Notes: generated from the letters alone by a model not told the origin. A DNA stretch of 64,000 nucleotides from Anaerolineales bacterium (GCA_015075625.1 JABTTZ010000003.1:186001-250000), one strand, 5' to 3'. Positions 24,959 through 34,566 are shown, numbered from the stretch's first letter. Numbers and translations are program-made.

Positions 24959-26773
24959 TTACGCTTTGGATGAGGCGCGATACAGCCACCCTGGTTCGCG
25001 CACATTTTCCTCGTGAAGGCGCTTCAACCTTGCCCCAAGAATATCTGCACGGCCTAAATAGCCGAGCAGTTTTCGGGGGTTTTCGCGGCCAACGACGGGA
25101 AGGCGTCCAATATCGTTTTGAAGCATTTTGCTTAAGGCCGTGTGTATGGTTTCGTCGGGATAGGCGACTAATAATGTGCGCGTGCCCGCATCAAGGACGG
25201 TCAGCGCCGTGCTGTCGTTTCGTTCCAGCCCGCGCAGAATATCCCCCCGTGTGATGATCCCAACAAGGCTGCCCTCTGAATCAATAAGGCTAATCCCCTG
25301 GCGATGCGTCAACTGCGCATCTCCGGTTGCGATACGTTCGGCTAATTCCGCAAGCGGCATCGTGCTGGAAACATAGGGTGCGTTGCGATCCATGACTTCG
25401 GAAACGAGAACCTGCTGCATGACATCCGCTTCGTATTCTTGATGAATGCGTAAACCGCGCCGCGCCAGCTTTTCCGTCATGATTGAATTGCGCATGAATT
25501 GCAAGGCAACCAGATCGGCGATCACACAGACGAGCATCAACGGCAAAATAGCGTTGTAGTCACGTGTGATTTCAAAAGCAAAAATGATGAAGGAGAAGGT
25601 TGCACGGGAGGCCGCACCAAAGACGGCAGCCATACCCACCAGGGCATAGGCGCCGGGAGATAGATTTGCGCTTGGGATGAGCGCGTTAACCAACAAAGCA
25701 AACGAAGCGCCCAGTGCCGCCCCAACGAGAAAGGTGGGCGCTAGAAGCCCGCCGGATGTCCCTGAGCCGAGTGTGATGTAGAGGACGATGCTCTTGAATA
25801 TGATCAGGCCGAGCAGCACGGCGATGGAGAATTGGTTATTCAGGATGCCAGAAATTGTTTGATAGCCAACGCCCAGTACTTGCGGCACAAAATAGCCGAT
25901 GACCCCCAGCGCCAATCCACCGATTGCCGGCCACCACATCGAATCAATGGGCAGGCGCTCGAACAGGTCTTCTACCCAGTAGAGGATTTTGCTATGACCA
26001 ACCGCAAAAACACCGCAGATCAACCCAAGGATGATGTAGAAGGGCAGGCCAGAGGGAATTCCAAAATCAAGCGGGCTGACCGTGAACATAGGCCCACGCC
26101 CGATCAACCCCAAATGCACGGTGGTGGCAAGCGTGCTAGCAATGACCAGCGGGATGAATGAGCGTGCTTTGAATTCAAACAAAAGCAGTTCAATCGCTAG
26201 GATGACTGCCGCGATAGGGGTGCTGAAGGTCGCTGCCATGCCCGCTGCCGCACCACAAGCGAGCAGTACTTTTCGTTCGGCGGCGGTCACATGAATGAAC
26301 TGTCCCATGATTGAGCCAATTGCGCCCCCCGTCTGAATGATTGGCCCTTCAGCCCCAAACGGCCCGCCAGTGCCGATAGCAACTGCTGCCGAGAGCGGTT
26401 TGAGGAGCGCGACATGCGGCTTAATTTTGCTGTTGTTGATGCGCACAGCCTCCATTGCTTCCGGTATCCCATGACCGCGAATTTTCGATGATCCATATTT
26501 CGCCATCACCCCAATGATTACTCCCCCGATGACAGGGACGATGATGACCAATATTCCGAGGTTGTGTTTCGCCAGGTCGGGGATTTCGGTAGCCACTCGC
26601 TGATAAAAGACGAGGTTGCTGATCAACCCAATGAGCGATACCAGAAAAAACGCGACGACCCCGGCGATGACGCCAATGATGGCCGCGAGTACGGATAGAT
26701 AGACAAGGCGCAAATTAGCGCTGCGTGCAGACACATTCTCGGCCTGCGTGTCAAGATTTATGCGCTCGGACAT
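24959..26773 (-). CDS. ClC-family chloride channel/transporter with CBS pair
   Basis: The start is placed at MSERINLDTQAENVSARSAN (26773), though MLEKV five codons earlier is possible. The roughly 600-residue protein has about eleven hydrophobic helices with the ClC filter motifs: IRGHGIPEA (GSGIP-like), FGAEGPIIQTGGA (gating Glu in GxEGP), and GSGTSGGLLAPTFLVGA. After the last helix, a pair of CBS domains (about 455-590) contains QGISLIDSEGSLVGIITRGDILRG and DIGRLPVV. CBS pairs usually bind adenine nucleotides to regulate the channel. It is not obviously connected to the CRISPR genes next to it. Confidence 0.93.
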   Translation of the reverse strand: MSERINLDTQAENVSARSANLRLVYLSVLAAIIGVIAGVVAFFLVSLIGLISNLVFYQRVATEIPDLAKHNLGILVIIVPVIGGVIIGVMAKYGSSKIRGHGIPEAMEAVRINNSKIKPHVALLKPLSAAVAIGTGGPFGAEGPIIQTGGAIGSIMGQFIHVTAAERKVLLACGAAAGMAATFSTPIAAVILAIELLLFEFKARSFIPLVIASTLATTVHLGLIGRGPMFTVSPLDFGIPSGLPFYIILGLICGVFAVGHSKILYWVEDLFERLPIDSMWWPAIGGLALGVIGYFVPQVLGVGYQTISGILNNQFSIAVLLGLIIFKSIVLYITLGSGTSGGLLAPTFLVGAALGASFALLVNALIPSANLSPGAYALVGMAAVFGAASRATFSFIIFAFEITRDYNAILPLMLVCVIADLVALQFMRNSIMTEKLARRGLRIHQEYEADVMQQVLVSEVMDRNAPYVSSTMPLAELAERIATGDAQLTHRQGISLIDSEGSLVGIITRGDILRGLERNDSTALTVLDAGTRTLLVAYPDETIHTALSKMLQNDIGRLPVVGRENPRKLLGYLGRADILGARLKRLHEENVREPGWLYRASSKA

Positions 26774-26993
26774 TACCTTCTCCAACAAACCAAAAAATCG
26801 GACGATGTATCCTAATCCCTCTGACCTTTTAAGTCAATGGATAATTAGGGGGGGGAAGCGCCATCCCACCCAAAGCCCATTCCCGCAACTTTGCTGGCTC
26901 GGCTAACGTAGAGAAAGATTAGGCGATGGTGATTAAAGCGGATGAATCCTTAGTCCGCAGAACAATAGTCCGAAGTAAGATAGGGAGAGAACA

Positions 26994-27554
26994 ATGGCAA
27001 AATCTGAGCAGCGGACGCTTCTGAGCAGCGATGGCGAATTAAACCTTGGGGAGCAGTCCGAGGTGGTCTATTGCAACGCCTGTGGCACGGCAAACGCTAC
27101 CAGCGCGGCATTTTGCCGCAAATGTGGGCATAACCTTGAAGAACAAGAAGCCGATATGGTGGGCGTTGCCGCGCTTGGCTCGCGGCTTGGCATAGGGGGG
27201 AAGGCAAAGCACGATCAGGAGGCTGCCCCCGTCCGCCGCCGCAACCCGGGCGAAGACCTTCCTGTGCAGATTACGACGCTTGTCGGGGTGGCGGCAATGT
27301 CCATCACCGCCTTCATCCGTGATCAAGGCGTGGCGGTGATCCCAATCCTCATTGCGTGGATGATTGCCGAAATCGCCCGCAGCCAAAGCAAACAACCGAT
27401 TGGTGGGGTCAATGTCCCGATCAACGTGACGCTCGTGTGTATCGTCACCGCTCTGTCGATGGCGGCGCTGATCACCGGTCAGGGCGCGGCGGTGATTCTG
27501 ATCTCGATTGTTTGGATGATCCTCGAAATCATCCGCTCGCAGACACCCGCATAG
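26994..27554 (+). CDS. Zinc-ribbon membrane protein, 186 aa
   Basis: A small protein with an N-terminal zinc ribbon (YCNACGTANATSAAFCRKCGH, residues about 26-46) preceded by an acidic stretch. A Gly/basic linker follows. Four hydrophobic stretches then alternate with short loops, including the internal repeat VIPILIAWMIAEIARSQ and VILISIVWMILEIIRSQ, so the membrane part looks like a duplicated two-helix unit. A GGGAGAG site precedes the ATG. The shape (zinc ribbon, linker, membrane) is typical of small bacterial regulatory or structural proteins. Its function is unknown. Confidence 0.75.
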   Translation: MAKSEQRTLLSSDGELNLGEQSEVVYCNACGTANATSAAFCRKCGHNLEEQEADMVGVAALGSRLGIGGKAKHDQEAAPVRRRNPGEDLPVQITTLVGVAAMSITAFIRDQGVAVIPILIAWMIAEIARSQSKQPIGGVNVPINVTLVCIVTALSMAALITGQGAAVILISIVWMILEIIRSQTPA

Positions 27555-27564
27555 GAACAGGGCA

Positions 27565-29073
27565 TCAGGGGGTGCGTTGAAAAATAGCGGTGAGGGGATC
27601 GCTGTGTATCTCCTGCCACCCTTCCGTGCGGCGCAGCGCCTCCGCCAGCAGGCTGTCGCGCTCAATCACAGCGAGGGTGATTCCATACTTAGCGAACGTT
27701 GCTTCCCACCCCTGCCCTTGTGCTGCCTTTAACCATTCCCGAAGGAAAGCGTCGTCGTACAAATCCGTCCGCCCATCGACAAAAACGGGGTACTCCGGCG
27801 CGGCGAACATCAGGTAGCCGCCCCAATTGTAGCTGTTGAACAGCACCCCTTCTGGTTTGGCGCGGCGTAGAAAGTCTGCCGCCTCCACCGGCAGCGCCGC
27901 CCGTGTTGCCGCCTCTACGCCAGCCGGCAGAAGGGTCGCTGCAATCTTCAAGCCCGCGCCGAGGCACACCAGTGCCAAAAGCAGCCAATTGAGCAGGAGC
28001 ATCCCCCTTCGCGCTGGACGGGGGCGTGTCATGCGCCAGCCGTGATCGGCTAACCATGCCGTCCCATGACGGGCGAGGATCGGGGTGGCGACGAGGGCGA
28101 AGGTGGAAACGTTGCGCCCCGCATAGAGTGCCATGAAGCACGTCCCGCACAGCAAGGTGAGGTCGCTCCATTCTGCCCGTTTGCCGGAAACGCCCAACGC
28201 TGTGATCGTCCCTAACAGGAGGATTAAAAAGCCCCATGTCTCCCGCCCATGAAAGTTTGGCGATGCCCACTCTTGGATGAAATCTTGCAGCGCCCCAATA
28301 CCAAAGGTGCGAAATGGATAGCCCCACATCTGCGTCGTATTCGGGTTGAGGACGAGAACGACGGCGGCGATCACCGTGAACACGACAAGCCGTCCAAGCG
28401 CCGCCCACGAGAGGACGGCTGGATTTTTACTATCGAAAAGCCGCCCCAAGACCTCCCCAATAAGGAAGCCACCGATCAGGATGAAGCCTATCGAAAAGCC
28501 TCCGTGCAGATTGACCCAAAAGACCATAAAGACGGGGATCAGCCACAGCCGATCCACCTTCTGTCGTTTGTAAAGGTGCAGTAAATAAAGCAGCGCCCCG
28601 CTGAAGGCGAAGCTCATCATCTGCGGACGCGCTGACCAAAAGACCGCCGCTGCCGCTGCCCCAAAGACGATCACAAAGGCACGGATGAAGACATCGCCAT
28701 CGCTCATCAGGAAGGCGAACGCCATGCCCGCCGTCGCCAGCGCCGCCGTGTAGAGCGCCAAACCCCATACACCCGCGCCCTCCGGACCCCCAAACAGATT
28801 GTAGGCGGCAGTCATGATCACCTGCGCCCCCCAACTGTGATCGATCCAAGGGGTGTTCAACCGCGTATGAGAGAAGGGATCGGTCAGCGGAATCTGACCG
28901 TTGGCAGCCATCCAATTACCTGTTCGCAAGTGCCACCACGTATCCGTATCCGTCGGGATGCGCACCGCCATAGCAAAGAGCAAGACGAATAGGATCGCCC
29001 CGGCAAGGCGGCGGGTATTCAGTGTGCCGATGATCCCGATACGCGGGCGGGTGGCTGAAGGCATTGTTGTCAT
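27565..29073 (-). CDS. Polytopic membrane protein, GT-C glycosyltransferase-like
   Basis: A 502-residue protein with about ten hydrophobic helices and a C-terminal soluble part. Near the N-terminus it shows RIPTDTDTWWHLRTG and PLTDPFSHTRLNTPWIDHSW, a family hallmark in Chloroflexota and related phyla. The first loop is rich in Asp and Trp, as in GT-C enzymes (where an acidic residue there is catalytic). The C-terminal region has LFNSYNWGGYLMFAAPEYPVFVDGRTDLY, then a WQEIHSDPLTAIFQR strand. Assignment to a specific activity is not possible. The gene is separated from mrpE by 111 bases with a repeat hairpin. Confidence 0.65.
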   Translation of the reverse strand: MTTMPSATRPRIGIIGTLNTRRLAGAILFVLLFAMAVRIPTDTDTWWHLRTGNWMAANGQIPLTDPFSHTRLNTPWIDHSWGAQVIMTAAYNLFGGPEGAGVWGLALYTAALATAGMAFAFLMSDGDVFIRAFVIVFGAAAAAVFWSARPQMMSFAFSGALLYLLHLYKRQKVDRLWLIPVFMVFWVNLHGGFSIGFILIGGFLIGEVLGRLFDSKNPAVLSWAALGRLVVFTVIAAVVLVLNPNTTQMWGYPFRTFGIGALQDFIQEWASPNFHGRETWGFLILLLGTITALGVSGKRAEWSDLTLLCGTCFMALYAGRNVSTFALVATPILARHGTAWLADHGWRMTRPRPARRGMLLLNWLLLALVCLGAGLKIAATLLPAGVEAATRAALPVEAADFLRRAKPEGVLFNSYNWGGYLMFAAPEYPVFVDGRTDLYDDAFLREWLKAAQGQGWEATFAKYGITLAVIERDSLLAEALRRTEGWQEIHSDPLTAIFQRTP

Positions 29074-29101
29074 AGTGCGTCCCTCACACAGATCTAAAGT
29101 A

Positions 29102-29123
29102 GGGACGCGCTACAGCGCGTCCC
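29102..29123. repeat. Perfect 10-bp palindrome (family C)
   Basis: GGGACGCGCT-AC-AGCGCGTCCC, a hairpin whose reverse complement resembles the element at 3993-4012 including the flanking CCCTAC. It lies between the mrpE end and the membrane gene start. Confidence 0.8.
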
Positions 29124-29184
29124 GCGTCGATTATCCGCAATGACGTTTTGTGAGCAGGTTTTGTAGTCCACCGCCCTCCCTCTC

Positions 29185-29661
29185 TTAGCGCAAGGTCTGC
29201 AACAAGCGCCGCTCCAACCCATCTTTGATGCTCTGCTTCATATGTGCCGGATCAGGCACATTGATGCAATGGACATACAGCACCCGCCGATCTGGGGAGA
29301 TATCCACCCCCAACGTGCCGGGAGTCATGCTGAGTAGGCTGTTCAAAAGGACGATCTCCAAATCGGTTTCGGCGTCCAGCGGCAGGGCAATGATCCCGGG
29401 TTTCATCGTCCTTCGGTCACGGAACACCCATCGCGCCACATCCAATGTAGAGGTTGCCAGCAGCCACAAATAATAGAAAATAAACCCAATCCAGCGCCCT
29501 AGGCGTAGCGTGTAACTGCGTGCTTCTGGGGAGACCCCGGACAACAGCCACAACAAGAGATAGCCAATGATAAAGCCGCCCACAATATCAATCGGGCGGA
29601 GTTGCTGAAACGCCGCCCACAACAGCGCCAATAGGAGGTTCACCAGCAGCAGATTTCTCAT
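29185..29661 (-). CDS. mrpE: Mrp-type Na+/H+ antiporter subunit E
   Basis: A 158-residue MnhE/MrpE subunit. The N-terminal helices (LLLVNLLLALLWAAF and VGGFIIGYLLLWLL) are followed by a cytoplasmic domain with ALPLDAETDLEIVLLNSLLSMTPGTLGVDISPDRRVLYVH, split across the usual conserved block (the sequence SMTPGT is the MrpE hallmark). The start overlaps the mrpD stop by four bases. It is the last recognisable mrp gene here; the usual small subunits F and G do not follow. Confidence 0.9.
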   Translation of the reverse strand: MRNLLLVNLLLALLWAAFQQLRPIDIVGGFIIGYLLLWLLSGVSPEARSYTLRLGRWIGFIFYYLWLLATSTLDVARWVFRDRRTMKPGIIALPLDAETDLEIVLLNSLLSMTPGTLGVDISPDRRVLYVHCINVPDPAHMKQSIKDGLERRLLQTLR

Positions 29662-31163
29662 GGAATTACCTCCGGCATGACCGCCCGAATGTATGTCTGA
29701 TGGTTAATCACCACTGCCGCCGCCGAATCTGAGGCGGCAAAGAGCGAATCAGCAAACAGCCCCACAACAATCATCAAGACAACCAAGGTTGTCGCCACGC
29801 CCATCGTCACCCGCCGTGTCCAGGGGGCAGAACCGCGTGGGATCGGCGCATTTTCGGGGAGGGGCTTCCAGTAGCACTCATCCCAAATTTTGATCATCGA
29901 GTAGAAGGTGAGCAAACTGACGACAAAGCCAACAGCAACTAAGCCATACTGCCCCGCCTCCAAACCCGCCCGCAGAATCGCCATCTTCGCCCAAAAGCCC
30001 GCTAAGGGGGGAATCCCCGCCAGCGAGAAGGCGGCAATCAGAAAGACAAGCGCCGTATAGGGGTGCGATTTTGCCACATTCCCCAACTTGGTCAGGTTAT
30101 ACGTTCCCCGCTGCTGGTAAACTGCCCCGGCAATGAAAAAGAGTGCCGTCTTTGCCAAAATGACATGCACCATGAAGAAGATCGCCCCAGAAAGCGCAGT
30201 GGGCGTAAAAAGGGCGATACCCATCAGAAGATACCCAATCTGGCTGATGATGTGGAACGAGAGCAGCCGCCGTACATCTGTTTGGGCAATTGCGCCGAGA
30301 ACGCCGGTGATCATCGTCAGCGCAGCCACCACCTGTAAGGCAGGCTGAAGGTACACGAGGTCACGCGGGAAGCACAGCGCCACCACCCGCCACATTGAAT
30401 ACACGCCAACTTTCGTCAGCAGCGCTCCCAAAATGGCGGTGACGGCAACCGGCGGCGTGTGGTAAGACGCCGGCAGCCAAAAGAACAAGGGAAAGACTGC
30501 CGCCTTGATCCCAAAAGCAATCAAAAACAGCGCCGCGATCACCGTTGTAATTCCGGGTGTACTGCTGTTTGCTGCGGCTATCCGTTCAGCAAGATGGGCA
30601 AGGTTCAGCGTCCCAACGACGGCATAGGTCAGACCTATCGTCGTCAGGAAGATCATCGAACTGATCAGATTCAAGGTGACATACTTCAAGCCACCAGCAA
30701 TCTGCCCCCGTTCACCGCCGAGCGTCAACAAGACGAAGGACGCCATAAGCATCACCTCGAACGAGACATAGAGCGTGAACAAGTCGCCCGTGATGAAGGC
30801 GAGGTTGATCCCCATAATGAGGAAGGCGAGTAGGGGGAAAAAGGCAAAGCGCTGGCGGTTAGCGTCTATCGACGCCGCGCTGTAAATTGCGCCGGTGAAG
30901 GCAATGATGGCGGTGATCGTGATCATGATCGCGCTCAGCGGGTCGATCACGATAGCGATTCCGTAGGGAGCGTCGTATGCGCCCATGATCGAGCGCTGAA
31001 TGCCCGCCTCACCAACGCGATAGAGCAGCCAAAGACAAGCGGCAAGGTTGACTCCAAAACCGACGATGGCAACCACCTGCCGCTGCGCCCGATCCCGAAT
31101 CAGGCCAGAGATACCAATCCCCAAGGGAATGAGCAAAGGGAGGATAACCAGTGGGTTATTCAT
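29658..31163 (-). CDS. mrpD: Mrp-type Na+/H+ antiporter subunit D
   Basis: The ATG at 31163 (MNNPLVILPLLIPLGIG) overlaps the mrpC stop (ATGA) and is preferred over 31172. A 501-residue protein of the NuoL/M/N proton-pump-like family with about 14 helices. The core contains MASFVLLTLGGERGQIAGGLKY, the helix with the conserved lysine pair region FGIKAAVFPLFFWLPASYHTPP, and the ALFFIAGAVYQQRGT helix. MrpD works with MrpA to exchange cytoplasmic Na+ for H+. Confidence 0.92.
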   Translation of the reverse strand: MNNPLVILPLLIPLGIGISGLIRDRAQRQVVAIVGFGVNLAACLWLLYRVGEAGIQRSIMGAYDAPYGIAIVIDPLSAIMITITAIIAFTGAIYSAASIDANRQRFAFFPLLAFLIMGINLAFITGDLFTLYVSFEVMLMASFVLLTLGGERGQIAGGLKYVTLNLISSMIFLTTIGLTYAVVGTLNLAHLAERIAAANSSTPGITTVIAALFLIAFGIKAAVFPLFFWLPASYHTPPVAVTAILGALLTKVGVYSMWRVVALCFPRDLVYLQPALQVVAALTMITGVLGAIAQTDVRRLLSFHIISQIGYLLMGIALFTPTALSGAIFFMVHVILAKTALFFIAGAVYQQRGTYNLTKLGNVAKSHPYTALVFLIAAFSLAGIPPLAGFWAKMAILRAGLEAGQYGLVAVGFVVSLLTFYSMIKIWDECYWKPLPENAPIPRGSAPWTRRVTMGVATTLVVLMIVVGLFADSLFAASDSAAAVVINHQTYIRAVMPEVIP

Positions 31164-31504
31164 TCTTCCCATTCCCGATCCACTAGAGCATCCAGATCGT
31201 CGCCTCGTGCCACCTGACTCGCACGGTAAGCAAGCGTGAGGGTGAACGCCATGACACCAAAGCTGATCACAATTGCTGTCAAAATTAAGGCGGAGGGGAG
31301 CGGATCAGCCATTGTCTCTGGTGATCCCATATCAACAATGGGCAGCCCGCGCTTGCTAAGGTCGCCCATCGAAAACAAAAATAGATTTGCCCCATAGGTG
31401 AGCAGGGAAAGCCCGACAACCAGGCGGACGAAACTGCGCCGCAGCATGATATAGAGTCCCGTCGCCATCAGCGCACCCACCGTCAGGGCAAAAATCAAAA
31501 GCAT
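31160..31504 (-). CDS. mrpC: Mrp-type Na+/H+ antiporter subunit C (NuoK-like)
   Basis: The ATG at 31504 (MLLIFALTVGALMATGLY) follows the mrpB end by 7 bases and gives a typical 114-residue NuoK-like protein with three helices (GLYIMLRRSFVRLVVGLSLL, LPSALILTAIVISFGVMAF). The family-specific PLPSALILTAIVI motif with its acidic or polar loop is present. The upstream 34 codons lie inside mrpB and are not used. Confidence 0.9.
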   Translation of the reverse strand: MLLIFALTVGALMATGLYIMLRRSFVRLVVGLSLLTYGANLFLFSMGDLSKRGLPIVDMGSPETMADPLPSALILTAIVISFGVMAFTLTLAYRASQVARGDDLDALVDREWEE

Positions 31505-31511
31505 CCCATCC

Positions 31512-32021
31512 TCACTTTCCGTCTTTTCGTTTCCCCTGATCCAGGGGGTAGCCACTGACTGGGGGCTGGGGGGGATCGTCATCTTCCGGCGTCCAGGGCT
31601 TCTCACCTTCCTCCGCCATAGCGAGGACGATTGCCGAGGTCACCCCAATTACAGTGATGTACACGCCAAAGTCAAAGAGGGCGGGTGTGCCAAGCTCCAG
31701 CTTGCCCAAACTGGGAATTTCTGGTTTTTGCCACAGTGCTGTCAAGAACGTCCCGCGAAAGATCAAGCCAAGCAGTCCGGCAATCGCGGCAATCCCGACA
31801 CCAAAAAACATCGTCCGTAGAAAGTCGATCTGAATGCGCTCGCGAGTCGTCTTCGCCCCAAACGCCAACGCCAAAAGAACGATGGCGCTGGCGGCGACCA
31901 ACCCGCCAATGAAGCCCCCGCCCGGCTCGTTGTGTCCGCGCAGCATGAAATAGAACGAAAAAAGGAGTAAGACGGGCGTCATGACCCGTGCCATAAAGCG
32001 TAAAAACATCGAATCGATCAT
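31512..32021 (-). CDS. mrpB: Mrp-type Na+/H+ antiporter subunit B
   Basis: A 169-residue MnhB-domain membrane subunit with four helices. Conserved features are [29 protein letters not shown] and [25 protein letters not shown]. Its ATG overlaps the stop of a 20-codon micro-ORF that itself follows mrpA, so translation may be coupled. An extra Pro-rich C-terminus ([17 protein letters not shown]) extends beyond the core. Confidence 0.9.
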   Translation of the reverse strand: MIDSMFLRFMARVMTPVLLLFSFYFMLRGHNEPGGGFIGGLVAASAIVLLALAFGAKTTRERIQIDFLRTMFFGVGIAAIAGLLGLIFRGTFLTALWQKPEIPSLGKLELGTPALFDFGVYITVIGVTSAIVLAMAEEGEKPWTPEDDDPPQPPVSGYPLDQGKRKDGK

Positions 32022-32080
32022 GGGGTGTTCCTTTCATTCTCTGCCTCGTCGCCTTCTTCATTCTCGAAGAGTTCATCCAT
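32018..32080 (-). CDS. Micro-ORF between mrpA and mrpB, 20 codons
   Basis: An ATG two bases after the mrpA stop opens a 20-codon acidic reading frame ([20 protein letters not shown]) whose TGA overlaps the mrpB ATG. It may be a coupling leader that carries ribosomes across the 61-base mrpA-mrpB gap, or it may be chance. No domain is recognisable. Confidence 0.3.
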   Translation of the reverse strand: MDELFENEEGDEAENERNTP

Positions 32081-32082
32081 AC

Positions 32083-34563
32083 TTATGTCTGTGATTCCGA
32101 CGGGGTGGGCAGCGAGAAATGAAACTCCTCAGCAACAGGGACGGGCTCCAACTCGTCCAGATGGACGCCGCGCCCTTGGCGGCTTGGGCGAAAACGCAAC
32201 AAGGCAGTAACCCCTATGCCCGCAATGAGCAACACCGTAATCTCACCGAGGGTATCCAACCCGCGAAAGTCAACGATGATCACGTTGACAATGTTTTTCC
32301 CCTGTCCAAACGGATAGGCGTTCTTAATGTAATAAGAAGCAATGCTCGGCGCAAGGGCGTTAGCATGGGCAACCAAGATCAATAGTGTTACCGTCAGACC
32401 AAACGCGCCGGCAACCAGCGCATCCCGAAACTGTCGGGAACGGCTCGGTTTGAACATGAATACATCAGGCAAAAAGTGAAAGGCAAGAATAAACAATGCC
32501 AGCGAAATGACATCGACCATCAGGTTTGTAAAGGCGAGGTCGGGCGCTCCAAAAATGGCGAAGATCAACGAGATCATCGCTCCCCCTAACCCCATGACGA
32601 TGATCGCCGCAAGGCGTGTTGGCGCGAACAAAATACCTATGGTGTCGATGATAATCAGGGCGCAGATGATCGCCAGTTCCGGCTCAAACCCGCGCAAAGC
32701 AACCTCTCGAATCCGATCCAAACTCCCTGCATCCCAGCCTAAGGTTAGCATCACAAGGACAGTTCCCACCATGACCAACACGGCGGTGACAATGCCCTCG
32801 CGGATCAGACTTGGCTGCACGCGGTAGGTAACCGCCCGTGCTGTGTTGGGGAGCGCCGTGAAGAACAACCATTTGTAAACGCCCACCGGGTTGAATTCTG
32901 GGAGCAGCCGCAACGTGATGAAGATGCGCTGGCGAAGGCTGAAAATTGCCGCCCCAAGCCCGATGGCAATCATACTGAGGATGAGTGGAAGGTTGATCCC
33001 CTCGTAAAGCTGGAGGTCAACCGCCGTCGGCTTGCCATAGATGGCGCTCACCGCCCTAGTGAGCAGGGGCGATAGAGCAGGCAAAAACGCTAAAGGCAAC
33101 GCTAGACTTAGAATGCCCGGCGTCAGCGCCCCAACCAACATGGGGATCGGGGCTTCGTGGGGATGTTTCGCTTCGCCATGCCCCGCCGGGTGATCGTCTC
33201 CGTGCGGTTGTGGGGGCGGTGGGGTGGAGCGCCGCCCCACAAAAGTATCATAGGCAATGCGCCCCGCCACCCCCACATGGAATGCCGAGCCAACAACGGC
33301 GACGACCACCCACAGAACTTGCAGCGGCGGCACAAAGGATTCCGAAAGGGCGGCAACCTTCAGCGTTTCTTTCCCCAAAAAGCCCAACAGTGGTGGAATA
33401 CCTGCCATACCAAGCGCCCCAATGACCGCCGCCGCCGCTGTGAAGGGCATCGGGCGGGCGAGTCCGCCAATGGCGGCGAGCTTGTCCATATCCCGCGTTC
33501 CGGTAGCGTGATCGACACTACCAGCCACTAAAAAAAGGGCGCTTTTGTAAAGGGCGTGCGCCAACAGCCCAACGACGAGTGCTTTTGCCCCGTCTTTTGT
33601 CCCCGCCCCTTGCAGCGCTACCAAAATGCCCAACCAACTGACTGTGCTGTAGGCGAGGATCGCCTTCATATCGCGCTGACGAAGGGCAATCACTACCCCA
33701 TAGAGGAAAGTGATCAATCCAACGCTGGTGATCAGTACTTGCCAAGCTGTCGTTCCATTGAGAACGACGCCTAACCGCGCCAAGAGGAACACCCCCGCCT
33801 TGACCATCGTTGCCGAGTGGAGATAGGCGCTGGCGGGTGTGGGCGCTTCCATTGCTCCGGGCAGCCAAAAATGGAGCGGGAATTGGGCGCTTTTGGCAAA
33901 CGCCCCCAACGCCACCAAGGTCAGGATCAGCAGGTAGTGCGAACTCTCGCGGATCACACCCGGATTGCTGAGCAGTGTTCGCACATCAAACGTGCCAGCA
34001 GCGATCCCGATCAGCAAAACACCCGCTAACAGCGATAACCCACCCGCACCGGTGATGAGAAGGGCTTGTTTTGCCCCATCACGGGCATGTTTTTTCTCGT
34101 GTTTGAAACCGATTAGTAAAAACGAGGTGACGCTCGTCAGTTCCCAAAACATGAACAACTGCAACAGATTCCCGCTGAGAACAACCCCCAACATGGCGGT
34201 CATAAAGAGCAAGGTTAGGGTGCAGAAGCGAGTGTAGTCGCCTATCTCGTGAAAATAGCCCCCTGCATAGATCAGAATCAGCGCCCCAACCCCGCTGATG
34301 ATCAAGGCAAACAGGAGCGCCAAGCCATCGGCATAAAAGCTGAGCGTGACGCCCATGCGTGCCACCCATGCCCACTCCGCACTGAGTGGATCACCGCCCA
34401 CCAGCGAGAGGAAATAGACAAAAGCGAGAGCGGGGATAAGCACCACCCATCCCACCAGCCATGGTTTTTTACGGGCGGTTGTTTTGGGAACGATCAGATC
34501 AAACCCGGTAAGCGCTAGTGCGCCGAGGACGGGGGCAAAAACAGCAAGAACTAATGACGTCAT
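32083..34563 (-). CDS. mrpA: Mrp-type Na+/H+ antiporter subunit A
   Basis: An 826-residue subunit with the standard MrpA composition. The N-terminal two thirds are NuoL-like: FMFWELTSVTSFLLIGFKHEKK, QFPLHFWLPGAMEAPTPASAYLHSATMVKAGVFL, and ALYKSALFLVAGSVDHATGTRD. The C-terminal part has a DUF4040 block (IFGAPDLAFTNLMVDVISLALFIL) and a MbhE-like segment (VNVIIVDFRGLDTLGEITVLLIA). A His-rich loop (PPPQPHGDDHPAGHGEAKHPHE, shown in part) is an unusual extra between helices. It starts 3 bases after the histidine phosphatase gene. Confidence 0.93.
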   Translation of the reverse strand: MTSLVLAVFAPVLGALALTGFDLIVPKTTARKKPWLVGWVVLIPALAFVYFLSLVGGDPLSAEWAWVARMGVTLSFYADGLALLFALIISGVGALILIYAGGYFHEIGDYTRFCTLTLLFMTAMLGVVLSGNLLQLFMFWELTSVTSFLLIGFKHEKKHARDGAKQALLITGAGGLSLLAGVLLIGIAAGTFDVRTLLSNPGVIRESSHYLLILTLVALGAFAKSAQFPLHFWLPGAMEAPTPASAYLHSATMVKAGVFLLARLGVVLNGTTAWQVLITSVGLITFLYGVVIALRQRDMKAILAYSTVSWLGILVALQGAGTKDGAKALVVGLLAHALYKSALFLVAGSVDHATGTRDMDKLAAIGGLARPMPFTAAAAVIGALGMAGIPPLLGFLGKETLKVAALSESFVPPLQVLWVVVAVVGSAFHVGVAGRIAYDTFVGRRSTPPPPQPHGDDHPAGHGEAKHPHEAPIPMLVGALTPGILSLALPLAFLPALSPLLTRAVSAIYGKPTAVDLQLYEGINLPLILSMIAIGLGAAIFSLRQRIFITLRLLPEFNPVGVYKWLFFTALPNTARAVTYRVQPSLIREGIVTAVLVMVGTVLVMLTLGWDAGSLDRIREVALRGFEPELAIICALIIIDTIGILFAPTRLAAIIVMGLGGAMISLIFAIFGAPDLAFTNLMVDVISLALFILAFHFLPDVFMFKPSRSRQFRDALVAGAFGLTVTLLILVAHANALAPSIASYYIKNAYPFGQGKNIVNVIIVDFRGLDTLGEITVLLIAGIGVTALLRFRPSRQGRGVHLDELEPVPVAEEFHFSLPTPSESQT

Positions 34564-34566
34564 CCG

